Source: Kofleriaceae bacterium (lineage in GTDB: Bacteria; Myxococcota_A; Polyangia; Haliangiales; Haliangiaceae). Taken from it: a DNA stretch of 64,000 nt. Location of the stretch: the NCBI GenBank assembly GCA_018058095.1, contig JAGPCO010000004.1, positions 1 to 64,000 on the forward strand. The letters are read 5' to 3'. The notes under the pieces were generated by a model. That model saw only the letters and a program-made list of their open reading frames with translations. It was not told the origin of the DNA and did not search any database. Made by a program: the position numbers and the translations under genes. Numbering within the stretch: the stretch's first letter is position 1; the number at the start of each line of letters is the position of its first letter. This document shows, piece by piece, positions 9,910 to 19,831 of this stretch.

Positions 9910-11672
9910 GGGCACTGCAGGTTGGCCGCCTTCGGCGTGCCCTTGTTGGTGAGCAGGCCGTACGCGGTGGTGGCCGCGCAGAAGTTGGCCTCCACGCTGC
10001 CGGCCACGCTCTCCTGGTCGGGGTCGAGCTGGCGGGCGGCGGCGTTGGGCGCGCTGGTCCACACCACCGCGTCGAGCTCGGCCCCGGCGCTGTCGAGCAC
10101 GCGCAGGTCGCCGCTCGGCACCAGCGAGAAGTTGAAGGTCGCATCGACCGCCGGCAGCATGTCGTTGTCGGCCGGCACCGTCGAGCGCGCGAACAGGGCG
10201 TGGCCGCCGCCGGCGACCGGCTTGCAGTCGACCGAGCGCACGCCGACCGGCATGAGCGTGTCACCGACGCGGTCGAGCTGCAGGTCGTTGAGGTCGAAGC
10301 TGTCGACGCCGACGTTCTTGATCTCGAACCACTCCTGCTTGGTGTCGTCGCCGGCCGGGCTGACCATGAACTCGGTGATGACCAGGTTGCCGGCCTGCGG
10401 CGGCGCGACCGGGCGCAGCGTGGCCCCGTCCATACACATGCCGGCTGGCGGCAGGATCGTGCACTCGGCGTTCATCGCGCCCGGGGTGCCGAGGTCACCG
10501 GCGCCGTACGGCGTGGTGGCGTCGCACCACACACCCGGCATGTCGTTGGCGGTGGCGTCGGCGAAGTCGGGGTCGACCTGCAGGGCGGGGGCGCGCGACG
10601 AGGTCCAGGTGATGGCGTCGATCAACGTGCCGTTCATCGTGAGCTGGACGTCACCCGGGCTCGACACCGAGCCGCCCACCATCGAGAAGCCGAACAGGCC
10701 GTCGACGCGCGGCAGCATGCCGTTGGCGATCGGGTCCATCGACTTGGCGAAGACCAGGCGGGTCCCGGCGGTGACGTGCAGGCAGGCCTCGTCCTGCAGC
10801 TCGTCGCCGGCGCTGCTGTCACCGGCGCGATCGAGCACCAGGCCGTTCAGATCGAGATCGCGGTGGACCTCGACCTCGAACCACTCGCCGGTGGTGTCGC
10901 TGACCGCGCCCGGGCTGGGCATGACCTCGGTGATGACCAGGTCGCCCGGCATGGCCGGGACCGAGGCCCGCATCGTGCCGCCGTCGCTGCACATGCCGGT
11001 GACGATGACCGCGCAGTCCTCGTTCTGCTCGCCCGGCGTGCCGTAGTTGTCGACGTCGAACTCGAGCGAGCCCTCGGGCGTGGCCTCACACCAGTTGGCG
11101 GCGTCGTCGTTGCCGGTGTAGTCGGGACGGGCCCCGCCGTCGTACTGGCGCGACGCGCCAGGCTTGACGTTGTCGTAGATGGCCTCGTCGATGATCGTGT
11201 CGGTACACTTCAGCGTGAGCTTGCCGCCGTTGGTGTTGAACAGGTCGCCCAGGTCGGAGGCGTAGCCGTAGGTGACCCAGCCCGGCCGCAGGTCGGGCAG
11301 GATGTTGCCGAGCACGGCGTAGCCGCCGGCTGGCACCGTCAGCGTGCCCATGATGTGCTGGTTGGGCCGGGTGTCGTCGGGGCGGGCGTGGACGATGGTC
11401 AACCCCTCGAGGTCGATGGCCCCGCCTGAGTTGTTGTAGATCTCGAACCACTCGCGGCCCTCGTCGGCGCCGCTCGAGCCCTCGGGTGCGCTGGCGTCGG
11501 CGAACACCTCGGAGATGACGATGTCCCCGGCCAGCATCGCCTGCTTGCACACGCCGGGGTCGGTGCCGTCGTCGGGTCCACATCCGGCGGCGCAGGCCAG
11601 GAGCGCGCTCAGGCCCAGCCCCAGCAGCGGGCGCGTCGACCAGGGCGAAGGCGGGCGGGAGGCGAAGGCCAT
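9906..11672 (-). CDS. lipoprotein with three lamin-tail domains
   Basis: After a lipoprotein signal (LLACAAGC), three similar units follow. Each starts with (D/N)(I/L)VI(S/T)E(V/F) and contains a (E/Q)WFE(I/V) strand. They also carry LDRxGD-type or comparable segments and end near a WC(D/E)AT- or FCAAT-type Cys motif and LGTPG-like turns. These are lamin-tail (LTD) Ig-like folds, which often accompany nucleases or phosphatases on bacterial surfaces and are thought to be binding modules. ATG 11672 gives the clean signal peptide. A GTG at 11720 overlaps the upstream stop (GTGA) and would add 16 residues. The gene overlaps the downstream nuclease by 4 bp. Confidence 0.8.
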   Translation of the reverse strand: MAFASRPPSPWSTRPLLGLGLSALLACAAGCGPDDGTDPGVCKQAMLAGDIVISEVFADASAPEGSSGADEGREWFEIYNNSGGAIDLEGLTIVHARPDDTRPNQHIMGTLTVPAGGYAVLGNILPDLRPGWVTYGYASDLGDLFNTNGGKLTLKCTDTIIDEAIYDNVKPGASRQYDGGARPDYTGNDDAANWCEATPEGSLEFDVDNYGTPGEQNEDCAVIVTGMCSDGGTMRASVPAMPGDLVITEVMPSPGAVSDTTGEWFEVEVHRDLDLNGLVLDRAGDSSAGDELQDEACLHVTAGTRLVFAKSMDPIANGMLPRVDGLFGFSMVGGSVSSPGDVQLTMNGTLIDAITWTSSRAPALQVDPDFADATANDMPGVWCDATTPYGAGDLGTPGAMNAECTILPPAGMCMDGATLRPVAPPQAGNLVITEFMVSPAGDDTKQEWFEIKNVGVDSFDLNDLQLDRVGDTLMPVGVRSVDCKPVAGGGHALFARSTVPADNDMLPAVDATFNFSLVPSGDLRVLDSAGAELDAVVWTSAPNAAARQLDPDQESVAGSVEANFCAATTAYGLLTNKGTPKAANLQCP

Positions 11673-11716
11673 GCCCTGCTTGTGGCACGTCGGCGTGGCG
11701 GTGTCGGTGGGGCGGG

Positions 11717-12895
11717 TCACGGAGCACCTCCGGGGGCGGTCGAACCAGGCGCGGCCTCGGCCGACGCCGACGGCGCGGCGGCGTCGCCGACCGGCGCGGG
11801 CAGGGTCAGCCCGGGGATGGGCGAGAGCGTGATCTGGCTGGGGCGGTCGACGACGATCTGCAAGGTTTTCTTGTGGTTGTGCCGGTTCTCGTACTCCGTC
11901 ACGACCCCGGTCACGGCGATGAACTCGCCGCGCCAGCCGATCAACCCGGACGCCACCAGGGCGTCCTTGTCGAAGAACACCAGCGGGAAGTCGGAGAACA
12001 TCCGGCGCGACAGGAGGACCCGGGTCGGGCCGCGGTCGCCGATCTTGACCTCGCCGACCGTGCCGAGCAGCGTGACCTGCTTGCCGACCAGGGCCTCGAG
12101 GTGGCGGGTCAGGTCCCACTGCGTGACCGGGAAGTGGTCGGTCCGGCCCTCGGCCTGGCGGTCGAACGCGGCGATGAACTCGGCCCGCGCGTCCCACCAG
12201 GCCTTGCGCTCGTCGTAGTCGCGGTAGCTCATCGCGGTCGGCGCCCAGATGCCGCGCCCGGCTGCGCGCGCCTCCCGCTCGGCGGCGACGAACTCCTGGT
12301 GGTAGCGGCGCGAGTAGCCGTACTTGGAGAAGTACGGGCTCATGCCGGCCCGCACCACCTCGACGTTGTAGTTGACCCAGGTCCCGCGCCGCTGCACCAG
12401 CACGTACGCCAGGTAGCGGTTGTAGCGGTCGCGGATCTCGCGTGCGTCGTCGCGCTCGAGCCGGACCTTGTCGGCGTCGGCGAAGAACTGCTTGCCGAAC
12501 TGCTTGGCGATCTCGCCCATCGGCGTGGCCGCCTTGACCGGGCGCTTGGAGTCGCCGCGCTTGTTGACCAGGTAGGCGTTCCAGTCGGTCTCGACCCCGC
12601 GCTTGTCATCGTCGTTCTTGAACGTCTCCTCGCAGTCGAGGGCGATGAGGCGGAGCGAGCTGTCGAGCCCGTCGACCTTGACGGTGTCGCCGTCGACGAC
12701 CTGGGTCAGGGTGAACTCGCCCAGCAGCAGGCCCGGGGTCTCGAGCTTCTGCAGCGACTTCTGCGCCTGCTTGCGCGAGTAGCGCGCCGAGTGGCCGGGG
12801 CCACACCCGGCGGCCGGGACCAGCGCGGCCGCCAGCACGGCGGCGGTGACGAGGCGGGCCGGCCAGCGCCACGTGGGCCGGGTCGGCGCGGCCAT
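11717..12895 (-). CDS. thermonuclease-family lipoprotein with C-terminal OB-like domain
   Basis: The product (392 residues from ATG 12895) has a lipobox VPAAGC. It then has an enlarged SNase domain: VVDGDTVKVDGLDSS, LRLIALDCEETF with Arg and Glu, and RDRYNRYLAYVLVQ with the second Arg. ARAAGRGIWAP closes the domain. After a Trp-rich linker, residues about 255-350 (GKQVTLLGTVGEV to TGVVTEYE) look like an OB fold, a nucleic-acid-binding type. The domain differs strongly from the shorter nuclease downstream, so the two are not recent duplicates. ATG 12922, inside the previous gene, is an alternative start. The C-terminal tail is Ala/Pro-rich. Confidence 0.8.
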   Translation of the reverse strand: MAAPTRPTWRWPARLVTAAVLAAALVPAAGCGPGHSARYSRKQAQKSLQKLETPGLLLGEFTLTQVVDGDTVKVDGLDSSLRLIALDCEETFKNDDDKRGVETDWNAYLVNKRGDSKRPVKAATPMGEIAKQFGKQFFADADKVRLERDDAREIRDRYNRYLAYVLVQRRGTWVNYNVEVVRAGMSPYFSKYGYSRRYHQEFVAAEREARAAGRGIWAPTAMSYRDYDERKAWWDARAEFIAAFDRQAEGRTDHFPVTQWDLTRHLEALVGKQVTLLGTVGEVKIGDRGPTRVLLSRRMFSDFPLVFFDKDALVASGLIGWRGEFIAVTGVVTEYENRHNHKKTLQIVVDRPSQITLSPIPGLTLPAPVGDAAAPSASAEAAPGSTAPGGAP

Positions 12896-12906
12896 GGCGG
12901 CGATGA

Positions 12907-13530
12907 TCACAGGGTTGGACATGGTGGGTTGGCCGCTCCAGGCGTGCCGGGCGCGGCCAGGCCGGTCCCGTCCACGGTCTCGTTGTTGCACCACGCGGTC
13001 GACACGTCGTTGCCGTCGGCCGTCGGCGGCGTCGGCCCAAGCGAGTAGGTCCCGGTCCGGGTCAGGCCACTGTAGGTCAGGCGATCGATCAGCACGTCGC
13101 AGGCGATGAGGTCGACCGCGGCCGACGGCATGATGGCGCCGGGCAGGTCGCCGGCCACCCCGTAGTCGACGTAGGAGGGGCGGTCGGCGTCGAGGCCGGC
13201 GCCGAGGACCACGTAGCCGTCGGGCGCTACCAGCAGCGAGCGACGGACCAGCACGGTGTCGCTGTCGCTGCCGTCGAGGCGACGCCACAACACGCGCAGC
13301 CCGAGCAGGTCGAGCTCGGTGCCGCTGGCGTTGTACAGCTCGATCCACTGGCCCTGGCTGTCGGATCCGGTCTGCTCGCCGCGCAGCTCGCTGACCACCA
13401 GCTCCCCGGCGACCACGTCGGGGCACAGCGCCGGGGCGGCGTCGCGGGTGCACCCGGCCGGCGCGCCGGCGGCGCCGATGCTGACGCCGACGCCGACCAG
13501 CACGGACCAGGATGGCAGGGCACGGCGCAA
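12907..13530 (-). CDS. lamin-tail-domain lipoprotein, first gene of the nuclease operon
   Basis: The 207-residue product has a signal ending APAGC and a single LTD: GELVVSELRGEQ, GQWIELYNASG, LDLLGLRVLW and a closing AWCNNETVDGTG-type segment. Domain order and Cys positions resemble the units of the three-LTD protein downstream. The start is a TTG at 13530, chosen because TATGCT lies 9 nt upstream and the signal peptide begins at once. It probably heads a run of four tightly packed genes (13530-9430). Confidence 0.75.
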   Translation of the reverse strand: MRRALPSWSVLVGVGVSIGAAGAPAGCTRDAAPALCPDVVAGELVVSELRGEQTGSDSQGQWIELYNASGTELDLLGLRVLWRRLDGSDSDTVLVRRSLLVAPDGYVVLGAGLDADRPSYVDYGVAGDLPGAIMPSAAVDLIACDVLIDRLTYSGLTRTGTYSLGPTPPTADGNDVSTAWCNNETVDGTGLAAPGTPGAANPPCPTL

Positions 13531-13539
13531 GGTCCGGCC

Positions 13540-13545
13540 AGCATA
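13540..13545 (-). promoter_or_regulatory. putative -10 (TATGCT) of the LTD/nuclease operon
   Basis: TATGCT on the minus strand ends 9 nt before the TTG start at 13530. It would drive the four LTD and nuclease genes as one transcript. Confidence 0.45.
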
Positions 13546-13722
13546 TCACCGCCCGACGCCGCCGGATCTGGCCCCGGGCGACGTCGTGCGGCGTCGATGT
13601 CGCGTGGCCGATCCCACGGTCGGGCGGCCGCGCCGGCGACCCGCGGCCCGAGGTGACGGCGCGGTGACGGTGCGACACCACGGCGCGTTGCCGGCGCTGG
13701 CGTCGCGCGGTAGAAGGGCGCG

Positions 13723-14796
13723 GTGTCGTCGCTGCCGCTCTCCGTCGACGTCGTCGTGGTCGGTGGCGGCCTGGCCGGGCTGGCCAGCGCTCGCGCCCTG
13801 GCCGGCGTCGGCGCGTCGGTGCTGGTGCTCGAGCGCGAGGCCGCGTGTGGCCAGCACGCCTCGGGCCGCAGCGTCGGCATGGGCCGGCAGCTGACCGACG
13901 ACGATCTCACCACCACGCTGGCGGTGCGCGGCGCGTCGGCCCTGCGGGTGATGGCCGCCGCGCCGGGACGGGCCGCGCTGTGGCGACAGCACGGCTCGCT
14001 CCTGACCTTCGACCGGGCCGACGGCGCGGCCGCCTACGCGGCGCGGGCGGCGCGGGTCGGCGTCGTGGCCGAGCCGATCGGCCCGGCCGAGGTGCGGGCG
14101 CGCTGGCCCCAGGTCGACGGCGGGGCGGTGGCCGCCGGGTTGTGGATCGCCAGCGACGGGTTGATCGACCTGCCCGCGCTGGTGGCGGCGCTGGTCGACG
14201 ACGTGACCGCCGCCGCCGGCGTGGTCGCGTGCGGGTGCGAAGTGACCGACGTGCAGGTCGCCGGCGACGGCGCCACCGTCCACACCGGTCGCGGCGTGGT
14301 GCGGGCGAGCGCGGTGGTCGATGCCGCCGGGGCCTGGGCCGGGACGCTGGCGGCGGCGTGGGGCGCGCGTGATCCCGGGCTGGTGCCGCGGCGACGCCAC
14401 GTGTTCGCGCTGCCGGCGCCGGCGATGGCGCCGAGCGGGCCGTTCTGGTGGCACCTCGGCCAGGCCGAGATCTACCTGCGGCCCGCACCCGGCGAGATCC
14501 TCACCTCGGCCTGCGACGCCGAGGAGGTGCCGCCGCACGATCCCGCCCCGGTACCCGGCGCCGACGTGGCGGCGCGGGCGCGCCTGGCCCAGCACGGCGT
14601 CGCGGCCGGCGACTTCACCCGGACCTGGGCCTGCCTGCGCACCTTCGGCCCTGGCGCCGGCCCGGTCGTCGGCCGCGACCCGGATCGCCCCTGGTTGTGG
14701 TGGGCCGCTGCGCTCGGTGGCCACGGCGCCACCACCGCGCTGGCGATCGGCGCCGACCTGGCCGCGGCGCTGGCGCCGACGCTGCACCCACGCTGA
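13723..14796 (+). CDS. FAD-dependent oxidoreductase, DAO/glycine-oxidase type
   Basis: The 357-residue product opens with the Rossmann FAD motif VDVVVVGGGLAGLASARALA and an acidic strand end VLVLEREAACGQHASG. The middle (residues 90-270) is the substrate domain. The C-terminal TFGPGAGPVVGRDPDRPWLW and GGHGATTALAIGADL return to the FAD site, as in DadA/ThiO/MnmC-like oxidases. It probably oxidises an amino acid or related amine; the substrate cannot be read. The GTG start is preceded by TAGAAG 6 nt upstream, which could be a weak -10 or a Shine-Dalgarno (AGAAGG). It is monocistronic and followed by a dispersed repeat. Confidence 0.8.
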   Translation: MSSLPLSVDVVVVGGGLAGLASARALAGVGASVLVLEREAACGQHASGRSVGMGRQLTDDDLTTTLAVRGASALRVMAAAPGRAALWRQHGSLLTFDRADGAAAYAARAARVGVVAEPIGPAEVRARWPQVDGGAVAAGLWIASDGLIDLPALVAALVDDVTAAAGVVACGCEVTDVQVAGDGATVHTGRGVVRASAVVDAAGAWAGTLAAAWGARDPGLVPRRRHVFALPAPAMAPSGPFWWHLGQAEIYLRPAPGEILTSACDAEEVPPHDPAPVPGADVAARARLAQHGVAAGDFTRTWACLRTFGPGAGPVVGRDPDRPWLWWAAALGGHGATTALAIGADLAAALAPTLHPR

Positions 14797-14817
14797 GCGC
14801 GGCTCGTACCCTGGCAG

Positions 14818-14871
14818 GCAGCCTGCTGAAAACACGGAGCCCGTCCCGTCGGCAGGAGCCGCCAGCACGGG
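14818..14871 (-). repeat. 54-bp dispersed repeat, copy A
   Basis: Read on the minus strand, this 54-bp segment matches 62277-62330 at 51 of 54 positions. It carries GCTCCTGCCGACGGGACGG in the middle and ends in CAGCAGGCTGC. It sits between two convergent genes, a usual place for REP-like elements or bidirectional terminators. Confidence 0.7.
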
Positions 14872-14882
14872 GCCAAGGGCGG

Positions 14883-15218
14883 TTACTTACTCTCGCCGCA
14901 CTTGCCGGCCTCGTCGATCGACTTGGCCGCGAGCATGCAGTGCACCGTCGGGCCGGGCATCTCCTTGCTGCACTTCTTGGTGAACTCGGGACCCTTGGCC
15001 TCGAGCACCGCCGCCTTCTGCTTGCCGAGGTCGGCCTGCATCTCCGGGGTGAGGCCCTTGCCACCACCGGCGGCGCCGATCTCCAGCTCGACCAGGTGGT
15101 CGAGCAGCTTGCCGCACTGGGCCGCCGACGGCGCGTCGGCGCCGCAGCCGGCCGCCGCGGCCAGGAGGGTGACCAGGGCGAGGGACGACGCCAGGACGGA
15201 GGCGGGCAGGCGCAGCAT
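14883..15218 (-). CDS. small Cys-containing lipoprotein
   Basis: This 111-residue product has a lipoprotein signal (LLAAAAGC). The helical mature part has four further cysteines, in AAQCGKLLDHL, TKKCSKEM, VHCMLAAKS and AGKCGESK. Proteins of this shape are common in Myxococcota genomes and have no assigned function. ATG 15218 is used; a TTG nine bases upstream (15227) is an alternative. It follows the TPR lipoprotein by 14 bp on the same strand and is probably cotranscribed with it. Confidence 0.6.
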   Translation of the reverse strand: MLRLPASVLASSLALVTLLAAAAGCGADAPSAAQCGKLLDHLVELEIGAAGGGKGLTPEMQADLGKQKAAVLEAKGPEFTKKCSKEMPGPTVHCMLAAKSIDEAGKCGESK

Positions 15219-15232
15219 CGCCGCCAAGGCTA

Positions 15233-16903
15233 CTACGGATCGGTCAGGCGCAGGGCGGCACGCCGGGCGTCGATGCGGGCCCGCAGCGGTGGGCGGGCCA
15301 GCGCGCGTGCCTCGGTCAAGACCGAGCGGGCCCGGTCGCGCGCGCCGGTGGCAGCCAGCGCCTCGCCGTAGTGCAGCAGGATCTCGGGGTCGCGCGGGGC
15401 CAGGCGGTGGGCCTGGGCCAGCACCCGCACCGCGGTGCCGCCGTCGCCGCGGCGCAGCCGGACCCAGCCCCAGCTGTCGAGCAGGGCCGGCTCACCGGGC
15501 GCCAGGCGGCGGGCCCGGGCCAGGTCGCGCTCGGCCCGGGCCAGGTCCAGGCCGAGCTCGGCCCGCAGGTAGCCGGCCAGGTTCAGGGCCGGCACGAAGT
15601 TGGGGCGCGCCCGCAGCAGCGCGTCGAGCACCACCAGCGCGGCGGCGCGATCGCCCTGGGCCACCTCGAACTCGGCCAGCACCATGGCGGAGTCGGGCCG
15701 CTCGTGATCGAGGCCGCGCCGCAGCGCCCGGCGGGCGGCGCCGACCTCGCCGCGCCCGGCCTGGACCCGGGCCGCGGCCGCGCGTACGGCGACGTCGTCG
15801 GGGAAGCGGGCCGCGATCGGGCCGATCACCTCGGCCGCGGCGTCGAGCTGGCCGCGCTCACGCAGGAGGTCGGTCAGCAGCGCCGCGACCTCGGCGGCCT
15901 GGGCGTCGTCGGCGCCGACGGCGCGCAGCGCCGCGATGGCGTCGTCGTCGTCGCCGCCGAGCTGGGCGGCGCGGGCACGTACCAGCGCGCCCCAGCCGAC
16001 ATCGGCGCCGGCGGTCACCACCGCGGTGGCCGCGGCCGCCTCGTGCAGGGTGAGGTACAGCCGGGCCAGCTCACGCCGGGTCGCGTCGGTGGCCTGGGCG
16101 TCGTCGAGCAGGCCGAGCAGGTCGAGCGCGCCGCGGCGGTCGTCGTGCTCGCACAGCAGCCAGAACAGCTCCTCGGCCACGGCCAGGTCCTGGCCGCTGC
16201 GGTCGAACGCGCTGCGGGTGTGGGTGATGGCCTCGGCCAGGCGGCCGCGGATGCGCAGGACCCGGGCCAGGTCGAGGCGGGCGTCGAGGTGGTCGGGATC
16301 GAGCTCGACCACCTTGCGCAGCGGCGGCTCGGCCTCGGCCAGGCGGTCGCGCTCGGCCAGGTACCGCGCCAGCTCGTAGCGCGCCTCGATCGTCGTCGGC
16401 ACCGCGGCGATGAGGCGGCGCCACACCGCGGCCGCCTCGTCGGGGCGCCGGCGGGCGATGGCGACCGAGGCCTGGCCGAGGTAGCCGCGCTCGTCGCGCG
16501 GGGCCAGCCGGGTCGCGCGCGCGTAGGCGGTTCCGGCCTCGGCCAGGGCGCCGGCCCGGCGCGCCAGCTCGGCGCTGACCAGCCAGATCTCCGGCTCGCC
16601 GGGCCAGCGCCGCTCGCCGGCGCGGATGACCGCGCGCGCCTGCGCCTGCTCGCCGGCCTTGGCCAGGGCATCGGCCAGGCTGGCGGCGATCATCGGCTGG
16701 TCGGGCGCGGCGGCGGCGGCGGCGCGCAGCTCGTGGACGGCCAGGGTGTGATCGCCCTCGAACAGCGCGACCCGCGCCCGCAGGTAGTGCGCGTAGGCGT
16801 CGCGCGGCAGCGGCGGCAGCGGCGTCGTCGGTGCCGGTCGGCCGCACCCGGCCAGCCCGAGCGCGACGGCCAGCACGGCGGCGAGCGGCGCACCCGGTCT
16901 CAC
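15233..16903 (-). CDS. TPR-repeat lipoprotein
   Basis: The 556-residue product has a lipobox GLAGC and then is almost entirely tetratricopeptide-like helical pairs, with recurring A-x-x-x-Y/L-A-x-L-x-P spacing (for example AYARATRLAPRDERGYLGQA and LRKVVELDPDHLDARLDLA). I estimate ten or more repeats. It should be a periplasmic scaffold anchored to a membrane. GTG 16903 is chosen because the signal peptide starts there and TACAAC lies 6 nt upstream. It is followed by the small lipoprotein gene. Confidence 0.75.
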   Translation of the reverse strand: MRPGAPLAAVLAVALGLAGCGRPAPTTPLPPLPRDAYAHYLRARVALFEGDHTLAVHELRAAAAAAPDQPMIAASLADALAKAGEQAQARAVIRAGERRWPGEPEIWLVSAELARRAGALAEAGTAYARATRLAPRDERGYLGQASVAIARRRPDEAAAVWRRLIAAVPTTIEARYELARYLAERDRLAEAEPPLRKVVELDPDHLDARLDLARVLRIRGRLAEAITHTRSAFDRSGQDLAVAEELFWLLCEHDDRRGALDLLGLLDDAQATDATRRELARLYLTLHEAAAATAVVTAGADVGWGALVRARAAQLGGDDDDAIAALRAVGADDAQAAEVAALLTDLLRERGQLDAAAEVIGPIAARFPDDVAVRAAAARVQAGRGEVGAARRALRRGLDHERPDSAMVLAEFEVAQGDRAAALVVLDALLRARPNFVPALNLAGYLRAELGLDLARAERDLARARRLAPGEPALLDSWGWVRLRRGDGGTAVRVLAQAHRLAPRDPEILLHYGEALAATGARDRARSVLTEARALARPPLRARIDARRAALRLTDP

Positions 16904-16909
16904 CGCCCG

Positions 16910-16915
16910 GTTGTA
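16910..16915 (-). promoter_or_regulatory. putative -10 (TACAAC) of the TPR lipoprotein gene
   Basis: TACAAC on the minus strand lies 6 nt before GTG 16903. The identical hexamer at the same spacing precedes the pseudokinase gene at 59997. Confidence 0.45.
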
Positions 16916-16932
16916 GCACCTCGCGCGCGTGA

Positions 16933-18012
16933 TCAGCGCAGCCACGGGCTGCGCCGCAGCAGCGCGGCCTGCGCGGCGCTGAGCTGGTCACTGTCGCCGT
17001 TCATCAGGTTGGGCTGGTCGGGGCTGGTGTCGTTCAGGCCGTCGTCGAGGCGGGCCGCGCTGACCAGCCGGTCCTCGGGGTGAGCCAGGCCGAGGTAGTG
17101 GCCGAGCTCGTGCGCGGCGACCCGGGCCAGCCGCGCCGGGTCAGCCTGCCGACCGACGACCACGCCGGAGTAGTAGGTGTCGGCGCGCGGCGGGCCCGGC
17201 GTGCCCAGGCTGAGGCCGGCCACCCCGACCGGCAGCCCGTCGACGACGAACAGCGGCAGCGCCGGGCTGGCCGGCCCGCGCCCGAGCAGGCCGGGCAGCT
17301 GGGCCGCCGCCGACGACGGCACCTCGCTCGGCTCGTGCTGGAGCTCCAGCCCCGGTGGCGCCGCCTGATCGAGCACCAGGCGCTGATCGATCACCAGCTC
17401 GAGGCCGGCGCCGGCCAGGATCGTCGTCAGCGGCGCGACCAGCGCGTCGAGGTCGGGCCCGGTCGCGGCCGGACCGATCGACACCAGCGCCAGGTGCAGC
17501 CGGCGCGCGTCGGTGGCCGGCGCGGCATCGACCTCGACGGTGATCGGGCCAGGCCGGTCGGCCAGGGCGACCAGGGTGAGCGGCCCGGGCGGCGGGGTGA
17601 TCGTCGGCGTGGTCGGCCAGATCAAGGTGTACAGGCCCTGGCGCGCGGTCTGGCGCAGCGCGCCGGCGACGCGACCGCCGCGGTGGTCGATGGCCTCGGC
17701 CAGGATCTGCGCCGGTGCGCCGACACTGGCCGGCAGGCCGATCAGGTCCGGCTGATCGCCGATGGCCAGGGCGCCGAGCGCGTAGCGCGCCCCCGGATCG
17801 CCGCGCACGACGATGGCCAGCGATCGCGTCGCCGGCGGGATGACGAACGTGAGCGGCGGGCTGCGCCCGTCGGCGCCGATGACGCTGGCCTGACGCCACG
17901 ACCGGGTCGGCGCGCTCGGGCCGGCGGGATCACCGTCGGCGCGTTCGCCGCCGCAGCCGACGGCGAGCAGCAGGCCCAGCAGCGGCGCCGGCGACCACGG
18001 CCCGGCCCGCAC
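16933..18012 (-). CDS. metzincin-type metalloprotease lipoprotein
   Basis: The 359-residue product has a lipobox LLAVGC (Cys20). Residues 301-311 are [11 protein letters not shown], a complete HExxHxxGxxH metzincin zinc site, followed by a segment (LMNGD) that may provide the Met-turn. The first 250 residues form a beta-rich prodomain or binding domain of unknown type. It is likely an exported, lipid-anchored protease. The GTG start is one base beyond the stop of the upstream NicO gene, so the two are probably coupled; a functional link is not obvious. Confidence 0.75.
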   Translation of the reverse strand: MRAGPWSPAPLLGLLLAVGCGGERADGDPAGPSAPTRSWRQASVIGADGRSPPLTFVIPPATRSLAIVVRGDPGARYALGALAIGDQPDLIGLPASVGAPAQILAEAIDHRGGRVAGALRQTARQGLYTLIWPTTPTITPPPGPLTLVALADRPGPITVEVDAAPATDARRLHLALVSIGPAATGPDLDALVAPLTTILAGAGLELVIDQRLVLDQAAPPGLELQHEPSEVPSSAAAQLPGLLGRGPASPALPLFVVDGLPVGVAGLSLGTPGPPRADTYYSGVVVGRQADPARLARVAAHELGHYLGLAHPEDRLVSAARLDDGLNDTSPDQPNLMNGDSDQLSAAQAALLRRSPWLR

Positions 18013-18013
18013 C

Positions 18014-18685
18014 TCAGCCGCCGAGGCTGACCAGGAGCCACCAGCCGCCGATCAGCACCGAGGTCAGGCCGAGGCCACCGTCGAGCCAGCGCCGGCTGCG
18101 GGTCGGCGTGGCCCGCACCAGCAGGCCGCCCACGGCCGAGGCCGCCGCCATGCTGAGGGTGGCGCCGAGCGCGAAGGCGACCAGGTAGCCGACGCGGTGG
18201 CCGTCGGTGCTGGTGCGCGCGGCGATCAGGCTGACCAGCGTCCCGGTGCCGGCCAGGCCGTGGACGGCGCCGATGAGCAGCGGGCGCCAGGCCAGGGCCA
18301 GGCCGAGCGTGTGGACGTGGGCGGCGCCGGCGGGGTGGACGTGGCGCAGCGCGCCGTGGGTGTGCGGGCGGGCCGGACCGGTCGAGGCCAGCCGGCTGGC
18401 CCGGCGCACGGCCAGGGCGCCGAGCACGATGAGCATCACGCCGACGCCAGCCTCGAGCGCGCTGACCACCGCCGGCGGCATGGCGGCGCCGAGCAGCGCC
18501 AGCACGACCACCGCGGCGAGGATGGCAGCGGTGTGGCCCACGCCCCACAGCGCGCCCAGCACCGCGCCGCGGCGCCAGCTGGCGCCGTCGCTCACCAGCG
18601 TGGACACCGCCGCCAGGTGGTCGGGCTCGAGCGCGTGGCGCAGGCCGACGACGAGGCCGAGCGCGGCGATCGACAGGGCGGACAC
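18014..18685 (-). CDS. NicO/UreH-type nickel-cobalt transporter-like membrane protein
   Basis: The protein (223 residues from GTG 18685) has about six membrane segments. Residues 17-23, HALEPDH in the first helix, are the HX4DH metal motif of the NicO/HoxN group. A His-rich loop in the middle ([19 protein letters not shown]) and [10 protein letters not shown] fit transition-metal transport. Nickel or cobalt is likely, but the ion is not proved. The frame runs open to 18922; I chose 18685 because TACTAC lies 6 nt upstream and the first helix starts there. It is divergent from the ABC ATPase gene. Confidence 0.7.
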   Translation of the reverse strand: MSALSIAALGLVVGLRHALEPDHLAAVSTLVSDGASWRRGAVLGALWGVGHTAAILAAVVVLALLGAAMPPAVVSALEAGVGVMLIVLGALAVRRASRLASTGPARPHTHGALRHVHPAGAAHVHTLGLALAWRPLLIGAVHGLAGTGTLVSLIAARTSTDGHRVGYLVAFALGATLSMAAASAVGGLLVRATPTRSRRWLDGGLGLTSVLIGGWWLLVSLGG

Positions 18686-18691
18686 GGCGAG

Positions 18692-18697
18692 GTAGTA
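18692..18697 (-). promoter_or_regulatory. putative -10 (TACTAC) of the NicO-type gene
   Basis: TACTAC on the minus strand ends 6 nt before GTG 18685. It shares the 133-bp divergent intergenic region with the ABC promoter. Confidence 0.4.
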
Positions 18698-18803
18698 ACA
18701 CGGCCCCGCCGCCGGGCGGGTCGGCGCCGCGGCCGGTGGTGCCGGGCCCCGGCGCGCGCCGGTCGTCCGGGCCACAGGCATGGCCTGGGCCAGGGGCATG
18801 AGA

Positions 18804-18809
18804 TATGGT
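18804..18809 (+). promoter_or_regulatory. putative -10 (TATGGT) of the ABC ATPase pair
   Basis: TATGGT lies 8 nt before ATG 18818 in an otherwise GC-rich context. Confidence 0.45.
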
Positions 18810-18817
18810 GCCGCCCC

Positions 18818-19827
<1,010 letters not shown>

Positions 19828-19831
<4 letters not shown>

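Noticed and set aside
15371-17083. Plus-strand frame of the same length as the TPR gene
   Set aside because: Shadow of the TPR lipoprotein on the other strand, caused by GC bias at third codon positions.
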